Assembly: GCF_007049795.1 (NCBI RefSeq)
Contig: NZ_SCFY01000008.1
Span: forward strand, 1 to 64,000
Direction of reading: 5' to 3'
Length of the DNA: 64,000 nucleotides
Source of the DNA: Ectopseudomonas mendocina
GTDB taxonomy: Bacteria > Pseudomonadota > Gammaproteobacteria > Pseudomonadales > Pseudomonadaceae
Position 1 is the stretch's first letter. Each line of letters begins with the position of its first letter. The notes under the pieces are model-generated. The model had not been told where the DNA came from, did not search any database, and saw only the letters and a list, made by a program, of their open reading frames with translations. Positions 37,434 through 47,935 of this stretch are shown one piece after another. The position numbers and the translations under genes were made by a program.

Positions 37434-40400
37434 TTAGCGCCCCCTCACCACCAGACTATCCGGCGCACTACCCAGTGCCTGCCAGCTCGGGCGGTACATG
37501 GATTCGACCTGCGGTGGCGGTACGCGGTAGCTGCCCGGCGTCACCGCACGGGCCAGGTAGAGCAGATGGGTAGTGCCGTACTCCTCCACATCCACCGCGG
37601 CTACGTAACGGTCGCCGCGATATTCCTGGTGCTTGATCCGCGCGTTCTGCATCGACTGACGCCACTCCTTGACGTTGCTGCCTGCGTCATCGAGGCTCGC
37701 CGCGCTTTGCGCCAGGTTCTGGTTCTCCAGCTCCAGGCCAGCCGGGAGCAGGTCAACGACCAGGGCATCCGGCACACGCTGCTTGGCCCGCACGGCCAGG
37801 TGCACCAGCACCAGCTCGCCGCTGTCCAGGCGCTGCAAATCGAGCGGGCGACCATCCATACCGAGGTACTCGCGCTCGATGCTGAGGTTCTCACCACCGG
37901 CGCGCGGCGCCTGGCTCGGGTAACCGGACAGGGTCAGCTGCTGATATAGCGTGGCGCTGCCGGCGTTGCTCACGCTTAGCGGTTCGGCCAGCTCCGCACG
38001 CTCCAGCTTGATGCCGGGCTGCTGGTTGCTCAGGTCGAACTGGAAGGCGCCGCTGGCCAGCTTGGCGCTCCAGGTTTGCTCGGGTTTGCCGAGAATGCCG
38101 CGACCGGCGAGGAACAGCGAGTTGCGCTCCTGAGTCGACAGCCAGCGCTGACCTGCCAGCTCATCTGCCAGGTTGAACAGACGCTGCTCGCGCTGGCCGG
38201 CAGCCAGATCATGCTCTTCCAACAGGGCGAGAATCAGCGCCTGGTCACGCAGCGGACTGCCGTAATCGGCCATCCAGCGTTCGCCATCGCGTTGTTGGAT
38301 CAAGCCCTGATTCAACGCCTGCTCGGCACGTGGTGCATCGCCCATCAGCTTCAATGCGGCGGCCAGTTGCACCAGCGGCAAACCGGAGCGGGCGTCGTTA
38401 CGACGGTCGAACAGGCTGCGTAGCGCGCCCAGCGGCGCCTGTTGGCTACGCGCCAACACGTAGCCGGAGTAGGCCTGCACGGCGAAGCGGGTGTGGGCGA
38501 AGTCCTGGCTGTAGCTGGCCTCGATCAGGCTGCTCTGCTGCAGGTAACGCAGCAGGCGGTCGTTGGCCTTCTTCAGTGCCTCTGGCGGTACGCCAAAGCC
38601 CTGCTCGCGAGCACGCAGGAGGAAGTCGGTGACATAGGCGGTGAGCCAGTATTCCTCTTCGCTCTCGGCGCTCCACAGGCCGAAGCCGCCACTGTGACGC
38701 TGCATGCCGAGCAGACGCTCGATACCCAGCTCGATGCTCTTGCGCCGTTGCTCGTCCGGCTCGCCTTCCAGGCCGAGACGCTTGAGGCTCGCGGCGTCAG
38801 CGTAGAGCGACGGATACAGGCCGCTGGTGGTCTGTTCCAGACAGCCATAGGGGTAAGCCTTGAGCGCACGAATCTGCTCACCGAGGTTCAGCGGCGGTCG
38901 GCTCGACAGCGCCAACACGGCCTCCAGCCCGGCAGGTTCGAACTGATTGAGAGTGCCCGCCGGCATGCTCCACGGCTCGCCCTCCCCCAGTACCGCGCGG
39001 AAGTGCTGCAACTGCGCCGGATAGGCCGGGCGAATACCCAGCGTCCACTCGCGGCTGAAGTCGGCCAGATCCTCGTTCGGCAGAGCCAGGCCCTGCACCT
39101 CGACATGGATACGACCCTGGCCCAGGCCACCTTCGGCGCGCACCGGAATGCGCAAGGTGGTGCGCTGGCCATCCTTCAGACTGATCGGCGACTCACCCTT
39201 ACCGAGCAGGCGCAGCTGGCCCTCCACGCCCAGTTGCACGTCGAGCTTCTGCTCGCTGCCGGACAGGTTGGTCAGATCCAGCGCCAGCGTGGTTTCGTCA
39301 CCACCGGCGAGGAAGCGCGGCATCGACAGTTCGGCGATCAGCGGCGCGGCCACCACCGTCTTGGCCTCGGCCATGCCGAAGCGCTCGTCGGTCCAGGCCT
39401 GCGCCATCAGGCGCAGCTCACCGTTGAAGTCGGGGATATCCAGACTGACTTCGCCCTCGCCTTTGTCGTTCAGCTTCAGCGCATCGCTCTGCAGGGCGAC
39501 GATCAGCACACTGGTATCCGGGCGTTTGCCACCGGCGGCAAGGCCGGCATCACCACCGAAGGCCAGGCTGGCGACACGCCCCTGCGCTTCGATCAGTTGG
39601 CCATAGATGTCCAGCTGGTCAGCGCCGTAGGCCTTGCGCCCGAAGAAGTTGGCGAAAGGATCGGGCGTGGCATAACTGGTGATATTGAGGATGCCCACGT
39701 CCACCGCGGCGACCAGTACATGCACCTTGTCAGGGATGCTGCCGTCGGCATTGCGCGCGCTGACCTTGACCTTCAGCGGCTGCTTGGGACGCATCTTCTC
39801 CGGTGCGTCCAGGCTGACTGCCAGCTTGCGCGGAGCGCGCTCCAGCGGCAGGTGCAGCAGGCCGACGGCACGCTTGGGCGTGACCTGTGCCTTGCGCTCG
39901 CCGGGACGAACCACCAAAGCACTGAGATAGAGGTCATGACGCGCCCATTTCTTGTCGATGGGCAGCTCGAAGGTCTTACCCTCGGCCGGTACGCTAATTT
40001 CCTGCCACCACAGCGGCCCCTCGCTGGACTCGACCAGCAGGTAGCCATTGCCGGCAGCCGGCGGGGTGACGGTGATCTTGGCCACCTCGCCCGCGGCGTA
40101 GGCAGGCTTGTCCAGCGCCAGTTTGACCTGGTCCGGGCGCACTGCGCCGCCATCGGCGTTGTCTTGCCAGCGGTAGCCGGCCCAGAAACGCAGGCTGCTG
40201 ACCAGGCCGGTCTGGCTGTCCACAACCTCGACCCGGTATGGGCCCCACTCCACCGGGAAGCTGACCTTGGTGGTGCCGCCCGCGGCAACCTTCAGCGGCT
40301 CGTCGCTGAGGGTGAGGAATTTCTCGTTGTAGTTGTGACGCCAGCCTTCACCGTCGGAGAAGCTCCAGAAGTAGTCGCGGCGTTCGCGCACCAGGCGCAC

Positions 40401-42332
40401 GTTGAGGTTGTCGGCCGCCAGCTTGTTGCCAGCAGCATCGGCTACGAGGATTTCGAACTCGGCCAGGCTATCGGCGTCGACTTCCTCGCCGTCGAACAGC
40501 CCACGCAAGCCCGGCAAACGCTCGGCCGGCCATACCGGCTGGATGATGCGGCGAGTGATCGGGCGACCACCGGACTCTTGCAGGCTGGCCTGGAGGATCA
40601 GGCGCAGCGGCGACTTGGCGTCGCTCCAGCGATTTTCCGGGCGCAGCACGGCGCGGCCCTGGTCATCCAGATTCTGCTCGTCGAGTTCCTGGTCCTGGCT
40701 CAGGTCGGCCTCGGTGATGTCGCCGAACTGATAGCCCGGCAAGCTCGCCACCGCCTCACGCAGCGGACGCACGTAGAGTTGCCCGGTCAGGCGGTTGCCG
40801 GCGGCCGGGGCACCGTAGAGGTAGCGGCCAGTCACCGCGAACTCGGCGCTGTCGCTCGGCGCGTAAGGCTGCTCCTGGCCCTTGAGCTCCAGGGCCATGC
40901 GCTCGGGCAGGAAGTCCTCGACGAGGAATTCGTAGAGCTGCGGGTTGCCGTCACCCAGGTCGAGCAACAGTTGCCAGCGGCCAGTCGGGGCCTCTTCGGC
41001 GAGCGGCAGTTGATACTGATAGAGGCCGTCATCGCCGGCATTCCAGACGAACTTGCGGCTGATCTGCTCGTCCGGGCGGCGCACCTCGACGCTGACCGGC
41101 TGAGCCTTGACCGGGCTGCCGTCGGCGTCACGCAGCAGGCCATTGAGCAGCACGGTTTCGCCAGGGCGATACAGATCGCGCGGGCCGAACACGAAGAATT
41201 GCAGGGCATGTGCCTTGGGCCCGGTGATGTCGAATTCGGCCAGGTCCAGCGCCGGTGTGTTCAAGCGCAGCAGGCTGGTCTGTTCGTCCTGCTTGGCCAC
41301 CAGCACCTGAGCCTTTTCCGGCAAGGGCAGTTGCGCATGGCCAGCCGAATCGGTCTTGCCTTCAGCGAGCAGCGCGCCTTCACCATCGAGCAGCTCGAGC
41401 TTCACGCCGGACTGCGCCTTGCCACCTTCGAGCGCCTGGGTGAACACGTCGAGACGGTCGCGGTAACGATGCGCGGACAGGCCGATATCACTCAGGGAGA
41501 ACAGCGTCGCCGGCTGCGAGTAGCTGTAGCTGCCGGCCTCACGCATCACCGCCAGGTACACGCCCGGCTGCTTGAACGGCTCCAGGCCGGCGATGGGCAG
41601 CAGCAAGGTTTCACGGGTATTGCGCGCCGGGTTGAGGTCGAAGCGTCCGCCATAGACCAAATCGGCCATCGGCAGCAGTTCGCGCGCCTCCCAGGTATCC
41701 AGGTTGCTGGCCCGGCCCCAGCGGGACAGGAAGCGCGGTAGCGCCTCGGGCTTGATGCGGAAGAACTCGACGTTGACCTTGTCGACGTTCAGCGCGATCA
41801 CCGGCAGGCCTTCGGCCAGTCGGGTCGGCAGCAGCGAGCCACGGCTGGCGAAACCGACGCTGGCCTGCAGATCGCGGGTTTCGAAGCGGCTGACCTGCTC
41901 TTTGGCGAGCTTGCCGCCATTGATCGATTTCAGGCCGGCATCGATGGTTAGCACCAGCTTGCGCTGCGGCTCCAGGTGGCGCAGGCGCAGCTCGCTGAGG
42001 TTGTCGGTCAGCTCCCAGGCGCCGTCTACCTTGCCGGCCGTGCTGTCGACCAGGTGCAGGCGTTCGGCGAAGGGCTGGTCGGGGTCCAGCGGGATGGAGA
42101 AGGTCACCGACAGTGCACTGGCACCGTCGAGCTGCACCTCGGAAACGTCGACCACTTCCAGCTCGCGTCCGGCATAGCGCTTGGCCAGCGCGTCGCGATC
42201 GACTGCTGGTTTGGGCGCCTGCGGCTGCTGCGCAGCAGGAGCGGCGGGTGTCACCGTGGCAGGAGGTTCAGAAGAATCACAGGCGCTGAGCAGGCTCAGC
42301 ACCAAGGCCAGAAGCAGTCCTTTGTTCGGCAT
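37434..42332 (-). CDS. yfhM: Bacterial alpha-2-macroglobulin lipoprotein
   Basis: The 1632-residue protein is a lipoprotein (signal peptide with lipobox LLSACDS) with the bacterial alpha-2-macroglobulin domain order: MG domains, bait region, and thioester domain. The thioester motif CLEQ begins near residue 1164 (YGCLEQTTSGLYPS). It is thought to trap host or competitor proteases in the periplasm after damage to the outer membrane, with the transglycosylase PbpC repairing the wall. Length is typical of the type with an intact thioester. It begins the operon with pbpC and diverges from the MATE gene. Confidence 0.94.
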   Translation of the reverse strand: MPNKGLLLALVLSLLSACDSSEPPATVTPAAPAAQQPQAPKPAVDRDALAKRYAGRELEVVDVSEVQLDGASALSVTFSIPLDPDQPFAERLHLVDSTAGKVDGAWELTDNLSELRLRHLEPQRKLVLTIDAGLKSINGGKLAKEQVSRFETRDLQASVGFASRGSLLPTRLAEGLPVIALNVDKVNVEFFRIKPEALPRFLSRWGRASNLDTWEARELLPMADLVYGGRFDLNPARNTRETLLLPIAGLEPFKQPGVYLAVMREAGSYSYSQPATLFSLSDIGLSAHRYRDRLDVFTQALEGGKAQSGVKLELLDGEGALLAEGKTDSAGHAQLPLPEKAQVLVAKQDEQTSLLRLNTPALDLAEFDITGPKAHALQFFVFGPRDLYRPGETVLLNGLLRDADGSPVKAQPVSVEVRRPDEQISRKFVWNAGDDGLYQYQLPLAEEAPTGRWQLLLDLGDGNPQLYEFLVEDFLPERMALELKGQEQPYAPSDSAEFAVTGRYLYGAPAAGNRLTGQLYVRPLREAVASLPGYQFGDITEADLSQDQELDEQNLDDQGRAVLRPENRWSDAKSPLRLILQASLQESGGRPITRRIIQPVWPAERLPGLRGLFDGEEVDADSLAEFEILVADAAGNKLAADNLNVRLVRERRDYFWSFSDGEGWRHNYNEKFLTLSDEPLKVAAGGTTKVSFPVEWGPYRVEVVDSQTGLVSSLRFWAGYRWQDNADGGAVRPDQVKLALDKPAYAAGEVAKITVTPPAAGNGYLLVESSEGPLWWQEISVPAEGKTFELPIDKKWARHDLYLSALVVRPGERKAQVTPKRAVGLLHLPLERAPRKLAVSLDAPEKMRPKQPLKVKVSARNADGSIPDKVHVLVAAVDVGILNITSYATPDPFANFFGRKAYGADQLDIYGQLIEAQGRVASLAFGGDAGLAAGGKRPDTSVLIVALQSDALKLNDKGEGEVSLDIPDFNGELRLMAQAWTDERFGMAEAKTVVAAPLIAELSMPRFLAGGDETTLALDLTNLSGSEQKLDVQLGVEGQLRLLGKGESPISLKDGQRTTLRIPVRAEGGLGQGRIHVEVQGLALPNEDLADFSREWTLGIRPAYPAQLQHFRAVLGEGEPWSMPAGTLNQFEPAGLEAVLALSSRPPLNLGEQIRALKAYPYGCLEQTTSGLYPSLYADAASLKRLGLEGEPDEQRRKSIELGIERLLGMQRHSGGFGLWSAESEEEYWLTAYVTDFLLRAREQGFGVPPEALKKANDRLLRYLQQSSLIEASYSQDFAHTRFAVQAYSGYVLARSQQAPLGALRSLFDRRNDARSGLPLVQLAAALKLMGDAPRAEQALNQGLIQQRDGERWMADYGSPLRDQALILALLEEHDLAAGQREQRLFNLADELAGQRWLSTQERNSLFLAGRGILGKPEQTWSAKLASGAFQFDLSNQQPGIKLERAELAEPLSVSNAGSATLYQQLTLSGYPSQAPRAGGENLSIEREYLGMDGRPLDLQRLDSGELVLVHLAVRAKQRVPDALVVDLLPAGLELENQNLAQSAASLDDAGSNVKEWRQSMQNARIKHQEYRGDRYVAAVDVEEYGTTHLLYLARAVTPGSYRVPPPQVESMYRPSWQALGSAPDSLVVRGR

Positions 42333-42477
42333 TGCGGGCTCCGGAGAGTAGGGGCGCGAAGGCCGATACTATAGCCGAGCGGCTACTGCGCCGACGAGGC
42401 GAAGCGACGAAATCCGCCAAGCTGCGCACAGTCCACCCTGTGCCTATAATCGGCGCTTTGCTGGAACGGAAGCCCCC

Positions 42478-43851
42478 ATGTACGCCCTGTTCGAAGCCTG
42501 GCGCCACGCACCGACCCAGAGAAAGGTCTGGGCCCTGGCCGCCCCGATGATTCTCTCCAACCTGTCAGTGCCCATGGTGGCGCTGGTCGATACCGCCGTG
42601 GTCGGCCACTTGCCGCATGCCCACCAGTTGGCGGCCGTAGCGGTAGGCGGCAGCCTCTATACCCTGCTGACCTGGGCGATGGGTTTCCTGCGCATGGGCA
42701 GTACCGGCTTCGCGGCCCAGGCCGCAGGACGCGAGGACGGCGGCGCCCTGCGCCAGGTGCTGGTACAGGGGCTCGGGCTGGGCGTGTTCATGGCCTTGCT
42801 GCTGGGCCTGCTGGCACTGCCGCTGAGCGGTGCGGCGCTGAGCCTGATGCAACCCTCCGCCGAGCTGGATCAGTTGGCGCGCCAGTACTTTCAGATTCGC
42901 CTGTTCGGCCTGCCCGCCAGTCTGGCGACCTACGCCCTGATCGGCTGGCTGCTGGGCACGCAAAGCGCGCGAGGCCCGCTGGCCATTCTGATGACTGCCA
43001 ACCTGATCAACGTGGCGCTCGACCTGCTATTCGTGCTCGGTCTCGAATGGGGCGTGGCCGGTGCGGCCTGGGCCTCGGTGATCGCCGAATGGAGCGGCGC
43101 CCTGCTCGGCCTGTGGCTGGCCCGCGGCGCGCTGGCACGCTATCCCGGCCGCCTCGACAGCAGCGCGCTGAAACGCTGGAGCAACTGGCGCCCACTGCTG
43201 GCAGTCAACCGCGATATCTTCATCCGCACCCTGGCACTGCAACTGGTGTTCTTTCTGATCACCGTGAAAGGCACGCGCCTGGGCGATGCCACAGTGGCGG
43301 CCAACGCACTGCTGCTCAATGGCCTGACGCTGACCGCCTACGCCCTCGACGGCCTGGCACATGCCGTCGAGGCCCTTTGCGGCCATGCGCTGGGCGCGCG
43401 TGATCGCGATGCGCTGCGCCGTTCGCTGCTGGTGGCCGGAAGCTGGTCGCTGTTGGCGAGCGCCGTTTTTGCGCTGTTCTTCCTGTTTGGCGGCCACTGG
43501 TTCGTCGGCATGCTCACCAACATCGCCGAAGTACGTGAACTGGCGTTGACCTTCCTACCTTATCTGGCCGTGCTGCCGCTGCTGGCCGTATGGAGTTACC
43601 TGCTCGACGGCCTGTTCATCGGCGCGACGCGCGCCCGCGAGATGCGCGACGCCATGCTCATCGCGCTGGCCCTGGCGTTGCCGCTGGCCTGGTGGCTGCA
43701 AAGCCTGGGCAATCACGGGCTGTGGTTGGCATTTCTGGCATTCATGGGGCTGCGCAGTCTGGTGTTGGCTGTCTATGCTTGGCAACTGAGTCGTCGCGAC
43801 CAATGGTTCACCCCACTGCCAGCAGGAGAGACCGCGCATGCTCAGCGCTGA
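42478..43851 (+). CDS. MATE family efflux transporter (DinF-like)
   Basis: The 457-residue protein has about twelve transmembrane helices and the MATE/DinF pattern (PMILSNLSVPMVALVDTAVVGHL at the start, split at 19 for reading: first helix then VDTAVVGHL). It should export cationic compounds with Na+ or H+. The DinF subgroup is my best fit. Its end overlaps the start of the GAF-GGDEF gene by 14 bp. Confidence 0.9.
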   Translation: MYALFEAWRHAPTQRKVWALAAPMILSNLSVPMVALVDTAVVGHLPHAHQLAAVAVGGSLYTLLTWAMGFLRMGSTGFAAQAAGREDGGALRQVLVQGLGLGVFMALLLGLLALPLSGAALSLMQPSAELDQLARQYFQIRLFGLPASLATYALIGWLLGTQSARGPLAILMTANLINVALDLLFVLGLEWGVAGAAWASVIAEWSGALLGLWLARGALARYPGRLDSSALKRWSNWRPLLAVNRDIFIRTLALQLVFFLITVKGTRLGDATVAANALLLNGLTLTAYALDGLAHAVEALCGHALGARDRDALRRSLLVAGSWSLLASAVFALFFLFGGHWFVGMLTNIAEVRELALTFLPYLAVLPLLAVWSYLLDGLFIGATRAREMRDAMLIALALALPLAWWLQSLGNHGLWLAFLAFMGLRSLVLAVYAWQLSRRDQWFTPLPAGETAHAQR

Positions 43852-44875
43852 GCTGCCGCACAACGAAGTCCAACGTCAACAGGCCCTGGAGCGCCAGGAC
43901 CTGCTCGACACCCCGGCCGATCCCTACCTGGACACCCTGACCCGTATCACCCTTGAGCTGTTCGAGGTGAAGACGGTGCTGATCAGCCTGATCGACAACG
44001 ACCGGCAGTGGTTCATGAGCCGCCAGGGCCTGGAACTCGCCGAGACGCCAAGGTGTATCTCCTTCTGCGCCCACGCCATCCTGCAAGACGACGCCCTGGT
44101 GATCGAGGACACCCACCTGGACTTTCGCTTCGCCGACAACCCGGTGGTTCTGCAATCGCCCTTTATCCGCTTCTACGCCGGCCAGCCGCTGCATGACGAA
44201 GACGGCCAGACCCTCGGCACCCTGTGCCTGATCGACCCGCAGCCGCGCGGCTTAAATGCCCGCGCGCGGCGCCAGCTGCGCGACATGGCACACCTGGTGG
44301 AGGGCTATCTGCGCCTGCGCCACAGCTCGCGCCAGGCCGAACAGCTGCGCGCAGCACTGAGTCGCGCGCAGCGCAAGGCCATGCTCGACGCGCTGACCCA
44401 GCTGTGGAATCGCGCCGGCCTGCTGCACTTTCTGCCCCAGCAGCAGGCCGCGGCCGAACGCGCCGGCCTGCGCCTGGGCCTGCTGTTCTGCGACCTCGAC
44501 CACTTCAAGCAGGTCAACGACCGCCATGGCCACGCCGCCGGCGATCAGGTGCTGTGGCAAAGCGCGCGACGCCTGAGCGCGGCGGTGCGCCCGCAGGACG
44601 TGGTCGCCCGCAACGGCGGCGAAGAGTTCGTGATTCTCGCCCTGGTGCACGACCGCGCCGAACTGCTGCAGATCGCCGAACGCATTCGCCTGGCCATCGC
44701 CGAACCGGCCATGGAGCTGGACGGCGCCCAGTTGAGCCAGACCGCCAGCGTCGGCTGCGCCCTGCTGGCGCCCGGCGAAACCGCCGCCGACGCCCTGGAA
44801 CGGGCCGACCAAGCGCTTTACCGGGCCAAGCGCGGCGGTCGCAATCGCTGCGAATTCGCCGCAACCGATAAATAA
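43838..44875 (+). CDS. GAF-GGDEF diguanylate cyclase
   Basis: The 345-residue soluble protein has an N-terminal GAF domain (about residues 20-155; …RQWFMSRQGL… and GQTLGTLCLIDPQPR) and a GGDEF domain with GGEEF at 260-264. The RxxD inhibitory site is present (R251-D254). The GAF core has CISFCAHAIL, common in redox or small-molecule sensing members. It overlaps the MATE gene by 14 bp, so the two are co-transcribed. Confidence 0.9.
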   Translation: MLSAELPHNEVQRQQALERQDLLDTPADPYLDTLTRITLELFEVKTVLISLIDNDRQWFMSRQGLELAETPRCISFCAHAILQDDALVIEDTHLDFRFADNPVVLQSPFIRFYAGQPLHDEDGQTLGTLCLIDPQPRGLNARARRQLRDMAHLVEGYLRLRHSSRQAEQLRAALSRAQRKAMLDALTQLWNRAGLLHFLPQQQAAAERAGLRLGLLFCDLDHFKQVNDRHGHAAGDQVLWQSARRLSAAVRPQDVVARNGGEEFVILALVHDRAELLQIAERIRLAIAEPAMELDGAQLSQTASVGCALLAPGETAADALERADQALYRAKRGGRNRCEFAATDK

Positions 44876-44892
44876 CCCGCAAGGAGCACTCG

Positions 44893-45054
44893 ATGGCCGC
44901 CGCACTCGTCGCCTATCTGCATTTTCTGGCTATCTTCGCCCTGCTCAGCATCGAACACGTGTTGCTCAAGGCACCGCTGGATCTGCCCCGTGCGCGCAGC
45001 CTGATGATCGCCGACCTGGTCTACGGCATCTGTGCCGGTCTAGCAGCCTGTTGA
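44893..45054 (+). pseudogene. DUF2214 family membrane protein, 3'-truncated
   Basis: A 53-codon frame starts at ATG 44893 behind AAGGAG. It reads like the first third of a DUF2214 membrane protein (LVAYLHFLAIFALLSIEHVL, then RSLMIADLVYGICAGL). The family is usually near 150 residues. The frame ends where the DNA turns into a palindromic repeat (45078-45141), and the rest of the gene is missing. A deletion at the repeat is the likely cause. Confidence 0.72.
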
Positions 45055-45077
45055 AATTCGGCGTGATGATTGCGAGC

Positions 45078-45141
45078 GTAGCCGATGCAATCCGGGAACG
45101 ATGTCCGACGTTGCACCATCCCCGAATTGCATCCGGGCTAC
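45078..45141. repeat. GTAGCCCGG-type palindromic repeat
   Basis: GTAGCCGATGCAATCCGGG is mirrored by CCCGAATTGCATCCGGGCTAC. It directly follows the truncated DUF2214 gene and precedes the speA stop. Confidence 0.82.
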
Positions 45142-45160
45142 CGGAGTTGCCGCAGGCGGC

Positions 45161-47074
45161 TTACGACGCCAGGTAGGACGAACGGGTCAGGCCCAGACGC
45201 AAGGCGTCGAGGAACTGGGTGCGCTCACGGGCGCTGATCTTGGCGCTGGCCACCTTGTCGCGGTAGTGGGTCATCAGCTCCTCGGGCGACAGGTGCACGT
45301 AGCGCAGCATGTCCTCGATGGTGTCATGGGTCTCGATACCGGCGTGCACCACGCTGCCATCGGCGGCCTGGTAGATATTCACCGAATCGGTGTCGCCGAA
45401 CAGGTTGTGCATGTCACCGAGGATTTCCTGGTAGGCGCCCACCAGGAAGATGCCCAGCACGTAATCCTCGCCTTCGCGCAGTTCGTGCACTGGCAGGCTG
45501 GTCTCGATGGACTGCTCATCGACGTACTGGCGGATCTTGCCGTCGGAGTCGCAGGTCAGGTCCTGCAGCACGGCACGGCGCAGCGGCTCCTCGTCCAGGC
45601 GCGACAGCGGCAGGATCGGCAGGATCTGGCCGATGGCCCAGGTGTCCGGCAGGCTCTGGAACACCGAGAAGTTGCAGATGTACTTGTCGGCGAGCTTGTC
45701 GTTGAGCTCGTCGAGCACCGCGCGGTGCGAGCGTTGGCGGGCCTTGAGCTGGTTGTGCAGGCGGCGGCAGATGGCGAAGTAGCACTGCTCGGCCAGCGCC
45801 TTCTGCGCCAGGCTGAGCTTGCCGGACGAATATTGAGCCGCCACTTCCTCGATGTAGTGGGTGGCGCGCCAGTAGGTTTCCGCGACCATTTCCGGGTCGC
45901 TGTCGTCGAGCAGCTCGATCAGTACCTGGAGGATTTCCGGCTGTTCGACGCTGGCGTCGATCTCCGGCACCTTGTCGTTGTGACGCTCGACGTCGGTCAC
46001 CTGCACCAGCAGCACGGCGTGGTGCGCAGTCATCGCCCGGCCGCTCTCGGAGAAGATGTGCGGATGGGGGATTTCCTGGCGGTCGCAGAACTCCTTGAGC
46101 ATGTCGACCACGGCATCGGCGTAGTCCTGCATGTCGTAGTTGATCGAGCTGGCGTTACGCGAGTGGGTGCCGTCGTAGTCCACACCGAGGCCGCCACCGA
46201 CGTCGATGTGATCGACCGGCAGGCCCATGGCACGTAGCTCGCCGTAGTAGCGGATGGCCTCGCGGAAGCCCTTGCGGTAATCGGCGATGTTGGCGATCTG
46301 CGAACCCATATGGAAATGCAAGAGCCGAATGCCCTGGTCCAGCCCGGCCGCGCGGAAGCGCTCGACCACCTGCAGGATCTGCGCCGCAGACAGGCCGAAC
46401 TTGGACTTCTCGCCACCGGTGTCGGCCCACTTCGAGGACGCCAGCGAGGATAGGCGCACGCGCAGGCCAATCTGCGGCGCGACCTTGAGCTCGGCCGCCT
46501 CTTCGATCACCAGGGCGACTTCCGACTCTTTCTCGATGACGATGAACACGTTGTGGCCGAGCTTCTGCCCCATCAGCGCCAGACGGATGAACTCGCGGTC
46601 CTTGTAGCCGTTGCAGACGATGGTGCCGCCCTTCGGCGCCAGCGCCAGCACCGCCAGCAGCTCGGGCTTGGAGCCGGCTTCGAGGCCGATGGAGACATTC
46701 TGCGTGGCGATGATGTTCTCGATCACCGCTTCCTGCTGGTTGACCTTGATCGGATACAACGCGGTGTAGCGGCTCTGGTATTCCAGGCGCTCAATACTGG
46801 CGTCGAAGGCACCGGTCAGGCGCCGTACACGGTCCTGCAGAATGTCCGGGAAGCGCACCAACAGCGGCAGCGACAGGCCGCTCTGACGCAGCTCGTCGAC
46901 CTGCTGATAGAGATCGATGGGCTGGCTGTCCGGGCCGTTGGGACGCACTTCGATCCGCCCGGCGTCGTTGATCGAAAAGTAACCGGCGCCCCAGTGGCGA
47001 ATGCCGTAGACACTGCGGCTATCGGCTACGGTCCATTGGCTGCCGTCGTCTTTGCGGGTGCGTCGTGCGGACAT
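45161..47074 (-). CDS. speA: Biosynthetic arginine decarboxylase
   Basis: The 637-residue PLP enzyme turns arginine into agmatine, the first step of one putrescine route. It has the fold-III alanine-racemase-like barrel with the PLP lysine in the YPIKVNQQ motif (residues about 105-112), the HFHMGSQ motif, and [13 protein letters not shown]. Length and sequence match SpeA. The yciH gene upstream on the same strand repeats the order known in P. aeruginosa. Confidence 0.95.
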   Translation of the reverse strand: MSARRTRKDDGSQWTVADSRSVYGIRHWGAGYFSINDAGRIEVRPNGPDSQPIDLYQQVDELRQSGLSLPLLVRFPDILQDRVRRLTGAFDASIERLEYQSRYTALYPIKVNQQEAVIENIIATQNVSIGLEAGSKPELLAVLALAPKGGTIVCNGYKDREFIRLALMGQKLGHNVFIVIEKESEVALVIEEAAELKVAPQIGLRVRLSSLASSKWADTGGEKSKFGLSAAQILQVVERFRAAGLDQGIRLLHFHMGSQIANIADYRKGFREAIRYYGELRAMGLPVDHIDVGGGLGVDYDGTHSRNASSINYDMQDYADAVVDMLKEFCDRQEIPHPHIFSESGRAMTAHHAVLLVQVTDVERHNDKVPEIDASVEQPEILQVLIELLDDSDPEMVAETYWRATHYIEEVAAQYSSGKLSLAQKALAEQCYFAICRRLHNQLKARQRSHRAVLDELNDKLADKYICNFSVFQSLPDTWAIGQILPILPLSRLDEEPLRRAVLQDLTCDSDGKIRQYVDEQSIETSLPVHELREGEDYVLGIFLVGAYQEILGDMHNLFGDTDSVNIYQAADGSVVHAGIETHDTIEDMLRYVHLSPEELMTHYRDKVASAKISARERTQFLDALRLGLTRSSYLAS

Positions 47075-47195
47075 CGGGTTCTCCCATGAGAAAAGCCTGA
47101 CCTTGCTGGCGGCCAGTTTAGAAATGATGAAAGCAAGATGACGTTTGCTCGGTGGTTGACCGTAGTAACGTCATCGAAGTTTAGAAAAGGGCTTA

Positions 47196-47567
47196 TCAGC
47201 CGCCGGACTTCTTCGCGGTAAACCCGCGCTTACTCAGCTCGGCCAACAACAGCTCGACGTGATCACCCTGGATCTCGATCACCCCATCCTTGAGCGCGCC
47301 GCCGGTGCCACAACGCTTCTTCAGCGCGCTGGCCAGCTCCTTGAGCGGCTCTTCGGCCAACGGCACACCACTGACGGTGGTGACGGTCTTGCCGCCACGG
47401 CCCTTGGTCTCACGACGCACACGGGCAATACCGTCGCCATCGGGAATGCGCATCTGTTTGCAGATGCACGCATCCACCGCCTGGTTGCAATCCGGGCAAT
47501 GGCGACCACCATCGGTGGAATAGACGAGACCGCCCAGGGCGGAGAATGAAGAGGCTTTCTTGACCAC
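47196..47567 (-). CDS. yciH: YciH/SUI1-like translation factor
   Basis: The 123-residue protein has an eIF1/SUI1 domain (RGGKTVTTVSGVPL… to …HVELLLAELSKRGF) and a short Cys-rich stretch HCPDCNQAVDACIC that may bind zinc. It may improve start-codon fidelity. The gene lies upstream of speA. Confidence 0.93.
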   Translation of the reverse strand: MVKKASSFSALGGLVYSTDGGRHCPDCNQAVDACICKQMRIPDGDGIARVRRETKGRGGKTVTTVSGVPLAEEPLKELASALKKRCGTGGALKDGVIEIQGDHVELLLAELSKRGFTAKKSGG

Positions 47568-47935
47568 CGGCTTGTCCTCGTAGGGGTCAGGATAGGCGAA
47601 GCCCTTCTGCTAGGGGCAGCGCAGGCGGACAGACGTCCGCCGAAAAGGCCGCGCAGTTTAACGGCAAAGACCGGGCTTGCTAAGACCAAATTTGCGTCAT
47701 TGTTCGGTACTTTGGCGACGCTGTTCGTCATCGTGCACGGAGCGCTCGGAATCAGCGACGCGGGGTGCGCCGTGCGCACCGCCTTTAGATCTGAGACGGA
47801 GCTTCGGTGCGCACAGCGCACCCTACGAACTCGATACAACCACCCTCTCCCGCCCTTCGGGCACCCTCGGCTTGGGCATCCTGCGTCGCTCTAACTCCTG
47901 CATCCCTGCAGTCGTCTCCCATAAATGGGAGAGGG
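47568..47935. other. 368-bp intergenic region between yciH and the NUDIX gene
   Basis: No gene is convincing. The region holds a GGTGCGC-type palindromic repeat (47763-47823), an inverted GCGGAC/GTCCGC pair near 47625-47640, and a CCCATAAATGGG hairpin near 47920. It lies downstream of the NUDIX gene, upstream of yciH. Confidence 0.7.
47763..47823. repeat. GGTGCGC-type palindromic repeat
   Basis: GGGTGCGCCGTGCGCACC is mirrored by GGTGCGCACAGCGCACCC with a 25-nt spacer. A repeat family distinct from the other REPs in this window. Confidence 0.8.

Noticed and set aside
38442..41741. A 1099-codon open frame on the + strand opposite the alpha-2-macroglobulin gene
   Set aside because: It is a mirror frame of a well-supported gene in high-GC DNA, has no ribosome-binding site or recognisable domain, and shows low-complexity composition.
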